A DNA stretch of 64,000 nucleotides. Origin: Tubiluchus corallicola. Taxonomy: Eukaryota > Priapulida > Priapulimorpha > Priapulimorphida > Tubiluchidae. Shown here one piece after another: positions 33,024 through 44,755 of this stretch (its first letter is position 1; every line of letters starts with the position of its first letter). Position numbers and translations under genes: made by a program. The notes below the pieces were generated by a model. The model did no database searches, was not told the origin of the DNA, and saw only the letters and a list, made by a program, of their open reading frames with translations. Location of the stretch: the NCBI GenBank assembly GCA_030141605.1, contig JAQGDQ010000249.1, positions 1 through 64,000 on the forward strand. The letters run 5' to 3'.

Positions 33024-33320
33024 TTCAATTCAATTCAATTTCAATTTATTTATCTCTTTATGATACTACAATAAAAACATGATTAATAAAAGAATCGATA
33101 ATAAGTTTTGAAGAATGGTTAAAATGAATAGATAGATCTAGAATTAGAAAAAGGATAGCGAAAGGACAATTCAATTCAATTTCAATTTATTTATCTCTTT
33201 ATAATACTACAATAAAACATGATTAATAAAAGGATCGCTAATAAGTTTTGAAGAATGGTTAAAATGTATAGATAGATCTAGAACTAGGGAAAGGATAGCG
33301 AAAAGACTATAAAGTCACCT
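33024..33320 (-). repeat. LINE-type 3' tail, duplicated in tandem
   Basis: Two copies about 143 bp apart. On the minus strand each ends AGAGATAAATAAATTGAAATTGAATTGAATTG-like (short repeats of TTGAA), the simple-repeat tail typical of L2/CR1-type LINEs. No ORF. It lies in what would be the last intron of the PLA2G6 gene. Confidence 0.55.
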
Positions 33321-33386
33321 AGTCTGCTATCCTTAACGATCTAGAACTATGCACATGGTCATTTAAGTAAAGCTTCTTAACAAATG

Positions 33387-33911
33387 CTCAAATTCAGTGG
33401 CGGCTCGTGTATAGGTACTATGGAACTGCAGCACCCCCTATTTTAGCTCGATATTATCGATAAAATTCAATGTAATAAATCTTTTTCCTTTAGTTCTTTC
33501 TTTATACTTGTATGGAACCAGAGCACGTGAGGGTAGTACTGTTTGCTTCACAGCCCAGCACAGTGCGCTCCAGCAACGCGGTGTTTGGCTGTTGTGCACA
33601 TGCAGCCATTTGCACGCGTCTGAGCCCAGGTAGAGAAAGTACTGTCACTCACACAGTTTCTTGTCAGTTGTCACGTGCTTACCGTGAACGGGTCAAGCTT
33701 GAACTGCGACAATTTAGGCTATTAGTAAGCAAAAAATTTTGCTTAGGATTTTAGCAAGTTTATGTATAAATTTTCGTGTTTGTTTGTTAAAAATTACACA
33801 TTACAACATTAAAATTACATGTTTGTTTCGTTTTACACAGTACTAAAATGGCAAAATTTTCTGAAGCAGCACCCCCAGTAATTTTAGCTACGAGCTGCCA
33901 CTGGTCAAATT
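33387..33911. mobile_element. Second hAT MITE with 8-bp target duplication
   Basis: The element 33395-33903 starts CAGTGGCGGCTCGTGTA and ends ACGAGCTGCCACTG. Flanks are CTCAAATT (33387-33394) and GTCAAATT (33904-33911), 7 of 8 matching. A GCAGCACCCCC block recurs near both ends in direct orientation. No transposase. An 80-codon frame inside (33512-33754) has no recognised domain. Confidence 0.85.
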
Positions 33912-35035
33912 TAATGTAAAAACGAGTTTTCCATAATAAAAACATGCAAACGTAACTAATTTTATTAAGTTAACGGCTTCCTTCCTATACAAATCGGGCG
34001 CCGAAGTTGCATTTCCCCAAAATATTTTGTTCGGTTTTACTCGTGAAACTTCGGATAATCGCAGGCTAAATAAGCAACGGTTCCCTTAGATACCGTGCCG
34101 TTTCTGTCATTTGTCAATTGCCCCTGAATTTGTCAACAATGCTACACAGTGAAAATTTGACACAAGACATCATCATCATCATATGCCCATTACGTCTATT
34201 GTAGACACTGGGCGGACAGAACTCTAAAATAAAATAAAAGAAATCTGCCCTTAAGACAGGTAAACGCAGCAGTTAATCCAGCAAAAAACTAGACTCCGCT
34301 ATGTCAGTTGTTTGTCAGCACCACTTCCACTTGAAACGAGCACAACTTATTTAAATTGACGCGATGCCGCGAGACACCAAACTGAAACGCTGGCGTAACT
34401 AAGGATTGAATTTTGCTGGCGCCATCTAATGAGTAAAATGCGTAAAAATCAAGTTCCAAATTTTCTTCGGAAATGACGCCTTTACACCAGATTTCCTCTT
34501 ACATAAACCACCAAGAAAAAATTAAAAATCTCAGAGAATCTTAGTTAGAGCCTTTTATTTCCGTTATGGTATAAAACCTAAACTTCATAAAGTATTTGAC
34601 TTTTATAAACACTTTTAAATTGCTGAAATTTGCAATGCCATTCTACCTAGAAATTTAACAAAATTCAAGCTAACAAACTTTCTGCATTTTTATTAAATAG
34701 TGTTCTAGCCACGCATCGTGTTCAACTTCACAAATGTTGCGAAGCGTTTGAAAAGCAACCAAATGGAAAAAAAAGATATTCCATCACATTCAAACATTAC
34801 ACAGCTGTTACAACAATTATCACAACAACAGTTACACAGCCGTTACGCCTTTTCAACAATTTTTTAACTCTTCTGTTCACTTGTGCAATCAACGTCGAAG
34901 ATTTCCGTTATTATTTTTTAATCTAAGGCTTTAGAGGAATTTTCTTGAGTCATTACTTTACTTGACCAATCCGCCTCCCGTGTTTCTGAAATTCGCGTGC
35001 ATTTATGCAACTCATTTGTCAAGGTTGACTGACTG
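33912..35035. other. Intergenic or intronic sequence
   Basis: No exon of PLA2G6 could be recognised on the minus strand and no gene on the plus strand. A CATCATCATCATATGCCCAT stretch near 34170 may be a retroelement relic, but this is weak. Confidence 0.35.
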
Positions 35036-35301
35036 ATTTATTTCGTTTTCGTTTTAAGTTTAAAATTAAAATAACTAAATACACATTTTATGTTTTGAGA
35101 TTTCTATGCTCACTCTAAAATTTTCATTGTGTTTTAAATTTAAATACAAAATAACAATTATGTAATTCCTTCAAAACTGTATCTTTCTCATGATTTGATT
35201 TTCAACACAAAATTAAAATGTATAATCAATGCGTTGATAATCAGTGCATATGTGTCACCACGCCTTGCTACCCCTAACTATAGAACCTGGCTACGACCCT
35301 G
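35036..35301 (+). mobile_element. Second copy of the GGCTACG-ended element
   Basis: Colinear with 30425-30722 (shared TTTAAAATTAAAATAA, GTGTTTTAAATTTAAATACA and an end near GGCTACGACCCT), with indels. Confidence 0.55.
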
Positions 35302-35874
35302 GTGATACCAGTGTGATTGTTTAGTAGTCAAGGCTGGCTTCATAAATACTTTCTTTCTTAATATAATATTATATTCTTAAAATAATTGCTTAATATCACA
35401 GACTTTAAGAAATGGATTAGTAGCCAATTTATGGGTGCGGCCATCATAGTGTGTCTTCATCATCGTTATCATCGCAGCTTCTCTCATTACGGGTTCCGTC
35501 ATAAAATCTGCTCCAATCAGTGCTTTGATCCAAAACTAACCTGTATATGCAAGCCTTGTAACTCAAAAACTGGTAGATACCATCTCTTGGCATCTACAGC
35601 AAATGCGATAATTTAATATACACGCCTAAAAATTTGGAGTGTTTGGGAACGGGGTCACCATGATGGGGTCACCAGGTGACTAGGTACATCCTATACCATC
35701 GGTGTTTCAGAACTGGGGTATACTAGTAAACGATTTGCGATTATGTAATAATTTTACAAGTTTATGAAAGTTTTTGCTCAATATAATATCATTCAGCTTT
35801 GTCTGCTTTCTCTCTGCAAAAATTTTCATTGATTTCTCGAATTCCAGAAACTGTTTTTTTTTCTTTCAACTTTA

Positions 35875-36310
35875 ATCGCAATGTGGAGAGTTAGGAGTCT
35901 TCCTTAGATTTATTATATAACCTGCCGCGATTATGCTTTTATGATCATTTCCGGGATGAACCATTACCGTTTGATTTGGGATAGATCCACAACACAGTTT
36001 GTAAATGCATCTATGATTAACTTGAATGATTGGTTTTCATTGAGAGTTATTAAAGCATCCAGATGAAACATGATAATTGATTCGGAAAAATATGAAGTAT
36101 CAACATTTTCTCATTTCTAAACTTTCCTCACATACCTTTTTACTTAATACATATATATAAATTTCATATGGCTCAATATAGGACAGTGTCTGCATGCATC
36201 AGCAGTCGCTGTCTGTACAAACATCCCAATAAATCAGTTTGGAATATTTGTAATGATAAGATCTAAACATGATTTTGACTCTGGTGAAATGTGAGTGGCT
36301 TTGTTTATTA
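35875..36310 (-). pseudogene. LINE endonuclease fragment in receptor unit 1
   Basis: A diverged version of the minus-strand LINE relic that is clearer in later units (40396-40605 and 60916-61119). It runs from the TATGATAATTGATTCGG region to the GTGGAGAGTTAGGAG region and is interrupted by stops. Confidence 0.5.
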
Positions 36311-36600
36311 ATTCATACACACGTTAATTACGCAAATGATAGAAAATCCTCTCTTCCCTTCCGGTTTCCCCTCCTATTGGATTTTTATCTATTCTATTTT
36401 ATTCTACTTCCTTCTACACTGTTGCCTTTTTGTTCTTTCTAATGTAATTTGTAGTTTGCACCTCGCGGATAGTGTCAAGCGTTTCATATTTGCTCTTGTG
36501 TGGTTTCTGCATTCGCTAGTGCCAGTGCCACATACAAAAGCCAAATCTTTTAATACCTAACAAAAAAGTGTAGCCAATAACGTTTATGTTATTAGTTTAG

Positions 36601-36640
36601 GTGTTGAGGTACCATTAGCTATGTGGTAATATTAACAGAG
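36601..36640 (+). promoter_or_regulatory. Conserved upstream block, unit 1
   Basis: GTGTTGAGGTACCATTAGCT followed by ATGTGGTAATATTAACA. All six units have a version of this block (40939, 45063, 52430, 56646 and 61843), 120-190 bp before the TATA box, more conserved than adjacent sequence. A shared enhancer or simple shared ancestry would both explain it. Confidence 0.4.
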
Positions 36641-36790
36641 CAGGCAACACGAGAAGCCTTATTAAACACTAGACAGCTTGACAGACAAAACAAACACGTA
36701 GACTGGCACCCTGTCAATTAGCGTACAGACAATTATGATTAATGCAAATATTTTTACAACGTAATCGACCATAACATATTGGCATTGTAG

Positions 36791-36820
36791 TATAAAAGTG
36801 GTCAGGCGAAAACATTTTCA
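36791..36820 (+). promoter_or_regulatory. Core promoter of receptor copy 1 (TATA box and initiator)
   Basis: TATAAAAG at 36791-36798, with a TTTCATC initiator-like A at 36820, 29 nt downstream of the first T. The ATG is 107 bp after the TATA box. No intron signal lies between. Confidence 0.6.
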
Positions 36821-36897
36821 TCTTCGCTGCTTAGCCATATTATGACTGTATAATGTGAATCAGCTAACGTTCATCATTCGATTTTACAAAGCAAAAA

Positions 36898-38280
36898 ATG
36901 TCATTTCCATCATTTCTCAAAACTTGTGCCATTGTTTTTTATTTCCTTGAATGTTTTTGCATCAAAGGAACGTTGTGTAAAACTAAAACAAGGACTGAAA
37001 ATTGCAACAGTTTGTATAACCAGTACAATTTAGAAGTGCTTTATGGCAAAAACTCCAGAACACGAGGTTATTTACTCCACGGAGAGATGCTTCGAGTGGG
37101 AGCATGGAGAGAAGATCCGATGAAGCCATTTCTAGGTCAACTGCTTACGATGCTGAGCCAAGCAGCAAACTTCACGTACAAGGTCACGTACATTAAACGT
37201 TTGGAAACTGCAAAAAATGCAATTGATACAGGAGAATTCGACTTATTATTGGGATTAACTGCAATGGTACCAGAAGGAACGAAAAGTATGACGTTTCTTC
37301 ACCCACTTGCTTATAATTCTTATGTATTTATCACGAAAAGACATCAATTACAAGGTTTTAGTATAATAGACCCATTCACCACACTCGTGTGGTTGCTTCT
37401 GGTATTATATGGCATAGTAGTGGGTACAATACTGTACTATATTGACTACAGCAAAAACCTGCCATACAACGAGGAAGAGATTTTAAAATGCAGCAACTGC
37501 CAAAGAAAACTGGAAAAACCAGTGATAAAGAATGAAAGCAAGGCGTACTTTACTCAGTTCACATTGTCGTCATACCTCCAACAAGGTGGAACATATTTAC
37601 CAAAATGTTTATCTGCTAGGATGCTTATCGGATGGTGGTGGATTTTTGCTTGCATCATCACAGCCATGTACACGGGCACACTGGTTAGCAAATTATTTGT
37701 AAGCAAGCAAGTTTACAAATTCTCTACATTGCAAGAATTGATAGACAGCGACATAGTTCCTGTTACACTAGGTCAGTTGAGCGGCACCATGCAAATGAAA
37801 AACAGACCAGAATTTAGACAACTGTGGCAGAGAATGAAAGCGGATCGTAATGTACCTGCCGACAATGACGAAATGGCATTAGAGCTGACAGCTACTGGAA
37901 AATACACCTTCTTCGAAGAAGAGACTTATACAAAGATCAAGTTAATAAATGATTATGAATTACACGGAAAATGCAGATTTTCTGTTTCCCCGTTTTTGAG
38001 ATTTTCATCAGCATCAGCATTAGTTGTACCACCGAATAGTAACTACACAGAAGCCCTAAATTTTGCTCTTGCTACATTAAAAGAACACGGTCTTGTGGAT
38101 GAACTGCTACAACAATTACTGCAGCCTTCGGAAAAATGTTTAGACTCACCTGTTCAGCATGTAGGCACATTATCAATTAATGTGGAGCAACTTAATGTAG
38201 TTTTTTGGGTGTTGATGTCCGGAATCGGTGTAGCATTGTTTACATTTATTAGCGAGCTTGCTTACAAGAAGTTTATGTGA
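36898..38280 (+). CDS. Ionotropic receptor (IR family), copy 1
   Basis: 460 residues, one exon; a ligand-gated cation channel of the divergent IR branch of ionotropic glutamate receptors, presumed chemosensory at the plasma membrane. A signal-like hydrophobic start (residues 5-22) leads to S1 (about 62-150), TM1 (158-182), re-entrant pore with SSYLQQGG (about 217-236), and TM3 ending MYTGTLVSKLF in place of the iGluR SYTANLAAFL (238-267). S2 spans about 275-420 and TM4 433-452. There is no amino-terminal domain, as usual for divergent IRs. A CSNC pair (198-201) lies between TM1 and the pore. Oddity: Gly127 (PEGTKSMTF) replaces the Arg that occupies the iGluR agonist-binding position in all five sister copies (PERAK...F). 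It is the first of six tandem copies. Confidence 0.9.
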   Translation: MSFPSFLKTCAIVFYFLECFCIKGTLCKTKTRTENCNSLYNQYNLEVLYGKNSRTRGYLLHGEMLRVGAWREDPMKPFLGQLLTMLSQAANFTYKVTYIKRLETAKNAIDTGEFDLLLGLTAMVPEGTKSMTFLHPLAYNSYVFITKRHQLQGFSIIDPFTTLVWLLLVLYGIVVGTILYYIDYSKNLPYNEEEILKCSNCQRKLEKPVIKNESKAYFTQFTLSSYLQQGGTYLPKCLSARMLIGWWWIFACIITAMYTGTLVSKLFVSKQVYKFSTLQELIDSDIVPVTLGQLSGTMQMKNRPEFRQLWQRMKADRNVPADNDEMALELTATGKYTFFEEETYTKIKLINDYELHGKCRFSVSPFLRFSSASALVVPPNSNYTEALNFALATLKEHGLVDELLQQLLQPSEKCLDSPVQHVGTLSINVEQLNVVFWVLMSGIGVALFTFISELAYKKFM

Positions 38281-40134
38281 AAAGCAACAGATATTGTACT
38301 AACCCTTCAATCTCCAATCATTTACCCTTTTCAAGGTCATCAATAACTGCTGCTTGTTGGCTGATCTCAAACAGTTTTCTTATCTAATGATGCTAGTACA
38401 TGTGCAGCTAAAAAAGAAGTGTGCCATGCAGTTCAGCATTGTGATAATGCATAAATTGTCACTGATTTGATGCATTTAATCCACAATTTCAGGCTGTGTC
38501 CTTCAAATAACCTTGTGTATTGTGAAATGTTTCTTCGACCGTGAAAAGCATTTGGAAAAGTCAGATTAGACAAACTTTATCTTTCAAAACACCTACTTTC
38601 ACACTTTTATATTCCTTGTTGAGCATAAAGTTTCCCATTATATGGGACGACATTGGTGTAACATGTTCTTGTAATAGTTTCCTAAAGGTGGCAGCACTTT
38701 ATAACATGTGCTTTATGTAATAGGTATATCAAGATGTAACGTGGTGTACCAAAAGTGGGAAAAGTCATTATACGTCATAAATTATTTATTTTACATAACA
38801 CCTTTACAACAACTTTGTGTAGTAAAATATGATATTGTGTTCTGCAGCAAACAAGACCAGACCGTACTCTGCTATAGTATTCTTTCAGTTGTTCAATGTT
38901 GAATGTCAACAATTTAACGTGATCTTCAAACCAGTGTGACATCCCCATGAAAGTCAGTAAACCAGCGTAGAACTTAGTTCCTCAGCTTAGAAAGAGTGCA
39001 GTCTGTTAACCTATTAAAGGTTGCACAACAACTTCACACTCACAGAATAAATCTGTGCATCTAGGCAATGTATCTAACTCCAGGCTTATATAGAACGTAC
39101 TTCCTCGGCCTAGCAAGAATGCAGCTTGTTGTCTGTAAACCTATTAAAGGTTGTACAACAACTTCACACTCACAGAATAAATCTGTGCATCTAGGCAATG
39201 TATCTAACTCCAGGGTTATAAGAATGTACTTCCTCAGCCTAGTGAGTTGTGTCTACCAAGAGTACTTTTCTTACTTGCTCAGGCTTATTTGAAATATTGT
39301 TCCTTAGCCTGTATTGAGCTGAACTAACTAGTACTTACCAGGTATTATCAAGCTGCTCATTAGAGCAAGAACATATTCGTCGTCTGTGGTTACTACTGAC
39401 CTAATTGCTGATGGATTTGTACATGACAATTAGCTGTCAGCTAAGAGTGGATAAGCTAAATGGAAAGTAAATGATGAAATTTATTGGCGTATGTTCCATA
39501 TGTGAGTAGATGAAATATCTCATTGTAAAACTCAGTTGTTTATCTGATACAGTAAACTACGTATAATTTGAACTGGTATAACTCGAATTCTTGCGTATCT
39601 CGAACTGGTCTCCTGGACCGGATTTTTTCCTTTCATTTATCCCTTTAATAAACATCGTCTAACTCAAAATCTGTAACTCAAACTATCGCATAACTTGAAC
39701 CAAATTCATGGCACAGTTTTTAAGAATCTGATTGAAATTACCTCAACTGTCTGGAACAGCCTCCCAAGCAAGAAGTCCTATGTGAAAGCATTCACCACAT
39801 TACGATTTTAACTGCTAGTTTCAGCAAAAATGCTAAATTGCTTGTGTTACCTTAGCAGAACACAACATGGCTTAGCAAACATGGTTTAATGTATGTAAAT
39901 CTGATGTTTTTAATGTTTTATTCTACTCTGTTCTTAAGATGATCCATGATTCGCTTAGAGTGAATCCACTTGGCAATTTCAAAGGAGAAGTTGTTCGAAA
40001 CTTTTTCTCCTACAGGGCCCCGTGTTAGCAAAAATTTAAAAAAATGCATAAAAATTCAAAATTTTGAAAATCCCAAAAAATATGATTCTGTGTCTATTAA
40101 TTCCACATCCTGACCTGACATTTCTTACAACTTT
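38281..40134 (+). other. 3' flank of copy 1 (type A) and inter-unit spacer
   Basis: Type-A flank starting AAAAGCAACAGATATTGTAC, also seen after copies 3, 5 and 6. It holds an about 130-bp tandem duplication (38985-39240, with CACTCACAGAATAAATCTGT). It also holds a pogo-like stretch (39545-39720, AACTGGTATAACTCGAATTC) and a short LINE-like end at about 39745-39812 coding VWNSLPSKKSYVKAFTTLRF before a stop. The intact target TCCATATG at 39495-39502 is the empty-site equivalent of the transposon insertion at 48110. Confidence 0.6.
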
Positions 40135-40610
40135 GATCCCAATGTGGAGTGTTAGGAGTTTTCCTTAGATTTATTTATATAACCTGTTGCGACGAAGCTT
40201 TTGTGTTCTTATGTTGGGATTCATCCAAGGATCGTTTCCAGGATGAACCATTACTGTTTGATTTGGGATAGATTCACAACACAGTTTGTAAATGCATCAA
40301 TACTTAACTTGCATGTTTGGTTTATACTGAGAGTTATTAAAGCATCCAGATGACACTTGATAATTGATTCGGAAAAATATAAAGTATCAACATTTTCATA
40401 CTTCAAAACTTTTCTCACATACCTTTTTACTTAATACATATATAAATTTCATATGGCTCAATATAGGACAGTGTCTGCATGCATCAGCTGTCGCTGTCTG
40501 TACAAACGTCCCAGCAAACCAGTTTGGAATATTTGTAATGATAAGATCTAAACATGATTTTGACTCTGGTGAAATGTGAGTTGGTTCGTTTATTAATGGA
40601 TGCAAACGTT
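40135..40610 (-). pseudogene. LINE endonuclease fragment in receptor unit 2
   Basis: The minus strand has an open 69-codon stretch (40605-40396) reading LINEPTHISPESKSCLDLII and TNIPNWF, the classic distal part of the APE-type endonuclease of CR1/Jockey-like LINEs ('LINEPTR....SCLDLIITN'). It continues with decayed sequence to about 40135. No RT follows. The same relic occurs in the other units, so it predates the array's expansion. Confidence 0.7.
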
Positions 40611-40938
40611 AATTATGCAAATGATAGAAAATCTAGTTCAACTCTTCCCTTCCCTTCCCATTTCTCCTGCTATTGCATTTTCATCCATTCTATTTTATTC
40701 TACTTCCTTCTATACTGTTGCATTTTTGTTCTTTCTAATCTAATTTACAGTTTGCACCTCTCTGATAGTGCTAAGTGTTTTATATTTGCTCTTGTGCAGT
40801 TTCCGCATTCGCTAGCACCAGTCCCGCATACAAAAGCCAAATCTTTTGATACCTAGCAAACAAATGCATAGCCAATAATGTTTTCGAAAGTGTAGAATGT
40901 TCTGCAGAATTCTGCTTTTCAATATGTTATTAGTTTAG

Positions 40939-40977
40939 GTGTTGAGGTAACATTAGCTAGGTGGTAATGTTAACACA
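40939..40977 (+). promoter_or_regulatory. Conserved upstream block, unit 2
   Basis: GTGTTGAGGTAACATTAGCT followed by AGGTGGTAATGTTAACAC. Equivalent to 36601-36640. Confidence 0.4.
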
Positions 40978-41118
40978 GCAAGCAACAGGAGAAGCCTAAT
41001 TGAACACTATACAGTTTGACAGAAATAAAACACGCACCATGTAAATTAGAGTACAGACATTTATGAACAAAGCAAATATTTTAACAAAGCAATCGACCAT
41101 AACATATCGGCATTGTAG

Positions 41119-41148
41119 TATAAAAGTGGTCAGTTGAAAACATTTTCA
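41119..41148 (+). promoter_or_regulatory. Core promoter of receptor copy 2
   Basis: TATAAAAG at 41119-41126, 107 bp before the ATG, with the same TTTTCATC initiator region. Confidence 0.6.
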
Positions 41149-41225
41149 TCTTCGCTGCATAGTCATATTATGACTGTATAACGTGAATCAGCTAAGGTTA
41201 ATAGTTCGATTTTCCAAAGCAAAAA

Positions 41226-42608
41226 ATGTCATTTGCATCATTTCTCAAAATGTGTGCCATTGTTTTTTATTTCCTTGAATGTTTTTGCATCAAAGGAACG
41301 TCGTGTAAAACTAAAACAAGGACTGAAAATTGTAACAGCTTGTATAACCAGTACAATTTAGAAGTGCTTTATGGTAAAAACTCCAGAACACAGGGTTATT
41401 CACTCCACGGAGAGATGCTTCGAGTGGGAGCATGGAGAGAAGATGCTATGAAGCCATATCTAGATCAGCTGCTCACGATGCTCAGCCAAGCAGCAAACTT
41501 CACGTACAAGGTAACATACATCAAACGTTCGGAAACTCTAAAAAATGCAATTGATACAGGAGAATTCGACTTGTTTTTGGGCCTATGCACAATCTTACCA
41601 GAAAGAGCAAAAAGTATGACTTTTCTTCACCCACTTGTTTATAGTTCTCGTGTATTTATCACAAAAAGAAATCAATTACAAGGTTTTAGTATAGTAGACC
41701 CATTCACCACACTCGTGTGGCTGCTTCTGGTATTATATGGCATAGTAGTGGGTACAATACTTTACTATATTGACTACAGCAAAAACCTGCCGTACAACGG
41801 GGAAGTGATTATAAAATGCAGCAACTGCCAAAGAAAACTGGAAAAACCAGTGATAAAGAATGAAAGTAAGGCGTACTTTACTCAGTTGACACTATCGTCG
41901 TACCTCCGACAAGGGGGAACATATTTACCACAATGTTTATCCGCTAGAATGCTTATTGGATGGTGGTGGATTTTTGCTTGCATCATCACAGCCATGTACA
42001 CGGGCACACTGGTTAGTGAATTATTTGTAAGCAAGCAAGTTTATCCATTCACTACATTGCAAGAGTTGATAGACAGCGACATAGTTCCTGTTACACTAGG
42101 TCAGTTGAGCGCCACCTTGCAAATGAAAAACAGGCCGGAATTTAGACAACTGTGGCAGAGAATGAAAGCGGATCGTAATGTACCTGCTGACAATGAAGAA
42201 GCAGCATTAGAGCTGACAGCTACTGGAAAATACACCTTCTTCACAGAAGAGACTTATGCAAAGCTCTTCTTAATTAAGGATTATGAATTATATGAAAAAT
42301 GCAGATTTTCTGTTTCCCCGTTGTTGAAATTTTCGTCACCATCAGCATTAGTTGTACCAAAGAAAAGTAACTTCACAGAAGCGCTAAATTTTGCTCTTGC
42401 TACATTAAAAGAACACGGTCTTGTGGATGAACTGCTACAACAATTACTGCAGCCTTCGGAAAAATGCTTAGACTCACCTGTTCAGCATGTGGGCACATTA
42501 TCAATTAATGTGGAGCAACTTGACGTAGTTTTTTGGGGGTTGATATTTGGAATCGGTGTAGCATTGTTTACATTTATTAGCGAGCTTGCTTACAAGAAGT
42601 TTATGTGA
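41226..42608 (+). CDS. Ionotropic receptor (IR family), copy 2
   Basis: 460 residues, single exon, same architecture as copy 1: signal-like start, S1, TM1, pore, TM3 (MYTGTLVSELF here), S2, TM4. Arg127 of PERAKSMTF, the equivalent of the iGluR agonist-binding arginine, is present. Copy-specific changes fall mainly in S2: GQLSATLQM near 292-300, YAKLFLIKDYELYEKC near 344-359, then SVSPLLKFSSPS. The 3' flank is type B (shared with copy 4), lacking about 1.1 kb found after copies 1, 3 and 5. The start ATG is in the same context as the other copies (CAAAAAATGTC). Confidence 0.9.
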   Translation: MSFASFLKMCAIVFYFLECFCIKGTSCKTKTRTENCNSLYNQYNLEVLYGKNSRTQGYSLHGEMLRVGAWREDAMKPYLDQLLTMLSQAANFTYKVTYIKRSETLKNAIDTGEFDLFLGLCTILPERAKSMTFLHPLVYSSRVFITKRNQLQGFSIVDPFTTLVWLLLVLYGIVVGTILYYIDYSKNLPYNGEVIIKCSNCQRKLEKPVIKNESKAYFTQLTLSSYLRQGGTYLPQCLSARMLIGWWWIFACIITAMYTGTLVSELFVSKQVYPFTTLQELIDSDIVPVTLGQLSATLQMKNRPEFRQLWQRMKADRNVPADNEEAALELTATGKYTFFTEETYAKLFLIKDYELYEKCRFSVSPLLKFSSPSALVVPKKSNFTEALNFALATLKEHGLVDELLQQLLQPSEKCLDSPVQHVGTLSINVEQLDVVFWGLIFGIGVALFTFISELAYKKFM

Positions 42609-44304
42609 AAATCAATAGTTTATGTGCTGACCTCATTGCTGACGGATTTGTAGATGATAATCATTTATCAGCTAACAGTGGATATGCTAAATTCAAACTA
42701 AATGATGAAATTGACTGGAGTGTGTTCAGTATACGAGTAGATAAGATATCTCATTGTAAAAGTCAGTTGTTTAGCTGATGCGGTAAACTATGTATAACTT
42801 GAACTGATATAATTTGAATTCTTGCGTATCTCGAACAGATCTTGTGGACCGGATTTTCCTTTCACTTTTCCATTTAATAAACATCGTGTAACTCAGATTA
42901 TCGCATAACTTGAACCAAATTCCCGGTACAGTTTTTACGAAATGTACTGAAATTATCTTGCCTGTATGGAACAGCCTCCCAAGAGAGAAGTCTTACGTGA
43001 AAGCGTTCACCACATTACGATTTTAACTGCTAGTTTCAGTGAAAATGCTAAATTGCTTGTGTTACCTTAGTAGAACGCTGCACACGACATGGCTTAACGA
43101 ACATGGTATAACGTAGATCACAATATTAGTATTGCTAAATTCTATTAACAGTGGTACTCAGACTACAGTACATGATGTAGGCATGGTGACTGTAGGTCTG
43201 GTGCCAGATTTAGACTTGGTGGGGCCCTAGACTATATAAAGCCCTGGGCCTGGTCTCAGAAAACTTGGAAATAAATACGCCTCTTAATTATTTAATATCA
43301 AAGTGAGCAATACAAATTATTTTCAAATGAATGACTTACTGGCAACATATTAATAATTTGGTTTGCTTAAACTCTGTCATGTACATTTTGTGTTATAATG
43401 AAATGCAGCTATGACGGATGACCCAAATACTAAACAAAGGGGAGAAATAGCAAAAATTGAAAAAAAATCGTAAAAAATGTAAATCTCGAAAATTTTGGAA
43501 ATCATTTAACAACTTTTATAAGGTTTATCAGAAAAACAGTTAAAGAAAGCATTGCTTAATACTATTTTAAATTAAATTATGTTTTAATCTGTTGTGTCAT
43601 TTTTGAAATCTTAGCAACTTTTAGATTTTATCATTCTGATTTTAATCTTTAATCACCTTAATTTTTCTTAATTGGGTATGACTTTTATCAGTACTTTTAC
43701 TTCTTAGTACTTTTAGCCTAAAATGGTGTTTTACCCCTAATCTAGTTCTATTATATTTAGTAAATAATTTTTAACTGTTTTTTAATCTTTCAATTTTTCA
43801 GTTTTCAATTATACTTTATGAATTTTTTTAATTTTAACTTTATGACTCTTATTAGACTTATTTTATGAAACTTATTAACAATTTAAAATTCCTAATTCTT
43901 GATGCTTGGGGTTTTAATTAAAATGTTCATTTAATTTAATATGTGCTACTAAAGTGTAATTTTTATTTGTTTAATTTCACTTATTTGAAATTATCTATTT
44001 AAAGTGCTAATCATGCATGGACCATCATGGAAATATTGTATTATATTCAATTATGATCCACATCCATGTAAAAAAATAAATTTCTGTTTTATTCTGTTCT
44101 TAGGATGATCCATGATTCGTTTTGAGTGAATCCACTTGGCAATTTCAAAGGAGATCTTGTTTGAAACTTGTTCTCCTATAGGCCCCGTGTTAGCGAAAAT
44201 TTTAAAAAATCGTAAAAATTTAAATTCAAAATTTTGAAAATCCGCAAAAAGATGATTCTGTGTCTGTTAGTTCCACATCCTGACCTGACATTTCTTACAA
44301 CTTT
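42609..44304 (+). other. 3' flank of copy 2 (type B) and spacer
   Basis: Begins AAAATCAATAGTTTATGTGC and joins quickly to the TGACCTCATTGCTGACGG region, so the middle of the type-A flank is missing. It contains the LINE-like WNSLP end at about 42966-43027, a segment with GGGGCCCTAGACTATATAAA (about 43230) and long AT-rich sequence shared with the other spacers. Confidence 0.6.
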
Positions 44305-44755
44305 GATCCCAATGTGGAGTGTTAGGAGTTTTCCTTAGATTTATTATATAACCTGTTGCGACGAAGCTTTTGTATTCTTATGTTGGGATTCATCCAAGGA
44401 TCATTTCCGTTTTGTTTGATTTGGGATAGATCCACAACACAGTTTGTAAATGCATCAATAATTAACTTGCATGTTTGGTTTACATTGAGAGTTATTAAAG
44501 CATCCAGATGACATTTGATAATTGATTTGAAAAATATAAAGTATCAACATTTTCATACTTCAAAACTTTTCTCACATACCTTTTTACTTAATATATATAT
44601 AAATTTCATATGGCTCAATATAGGACAGTGTCTGCATGCATCAGCAGTCGCAGTCTGCACAAACGTTCCAGCAAACCAGTTTGGAATATTTGTAATGATA
44701 AGATCTAAACATGATTTTGATTCTGGTGAAATGTGAGTGGCTTCGTTTATTAATG
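44305..44755 (-). pseudogene. LINE endonuclease fragment in receptor unit 3
   Basis: The same minus-strand relic as in units 1, 2 and 6 (including the region complementary to GACAGTGTCTGCATGCATCA), with its own small deletions. Confidence 0.55.
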
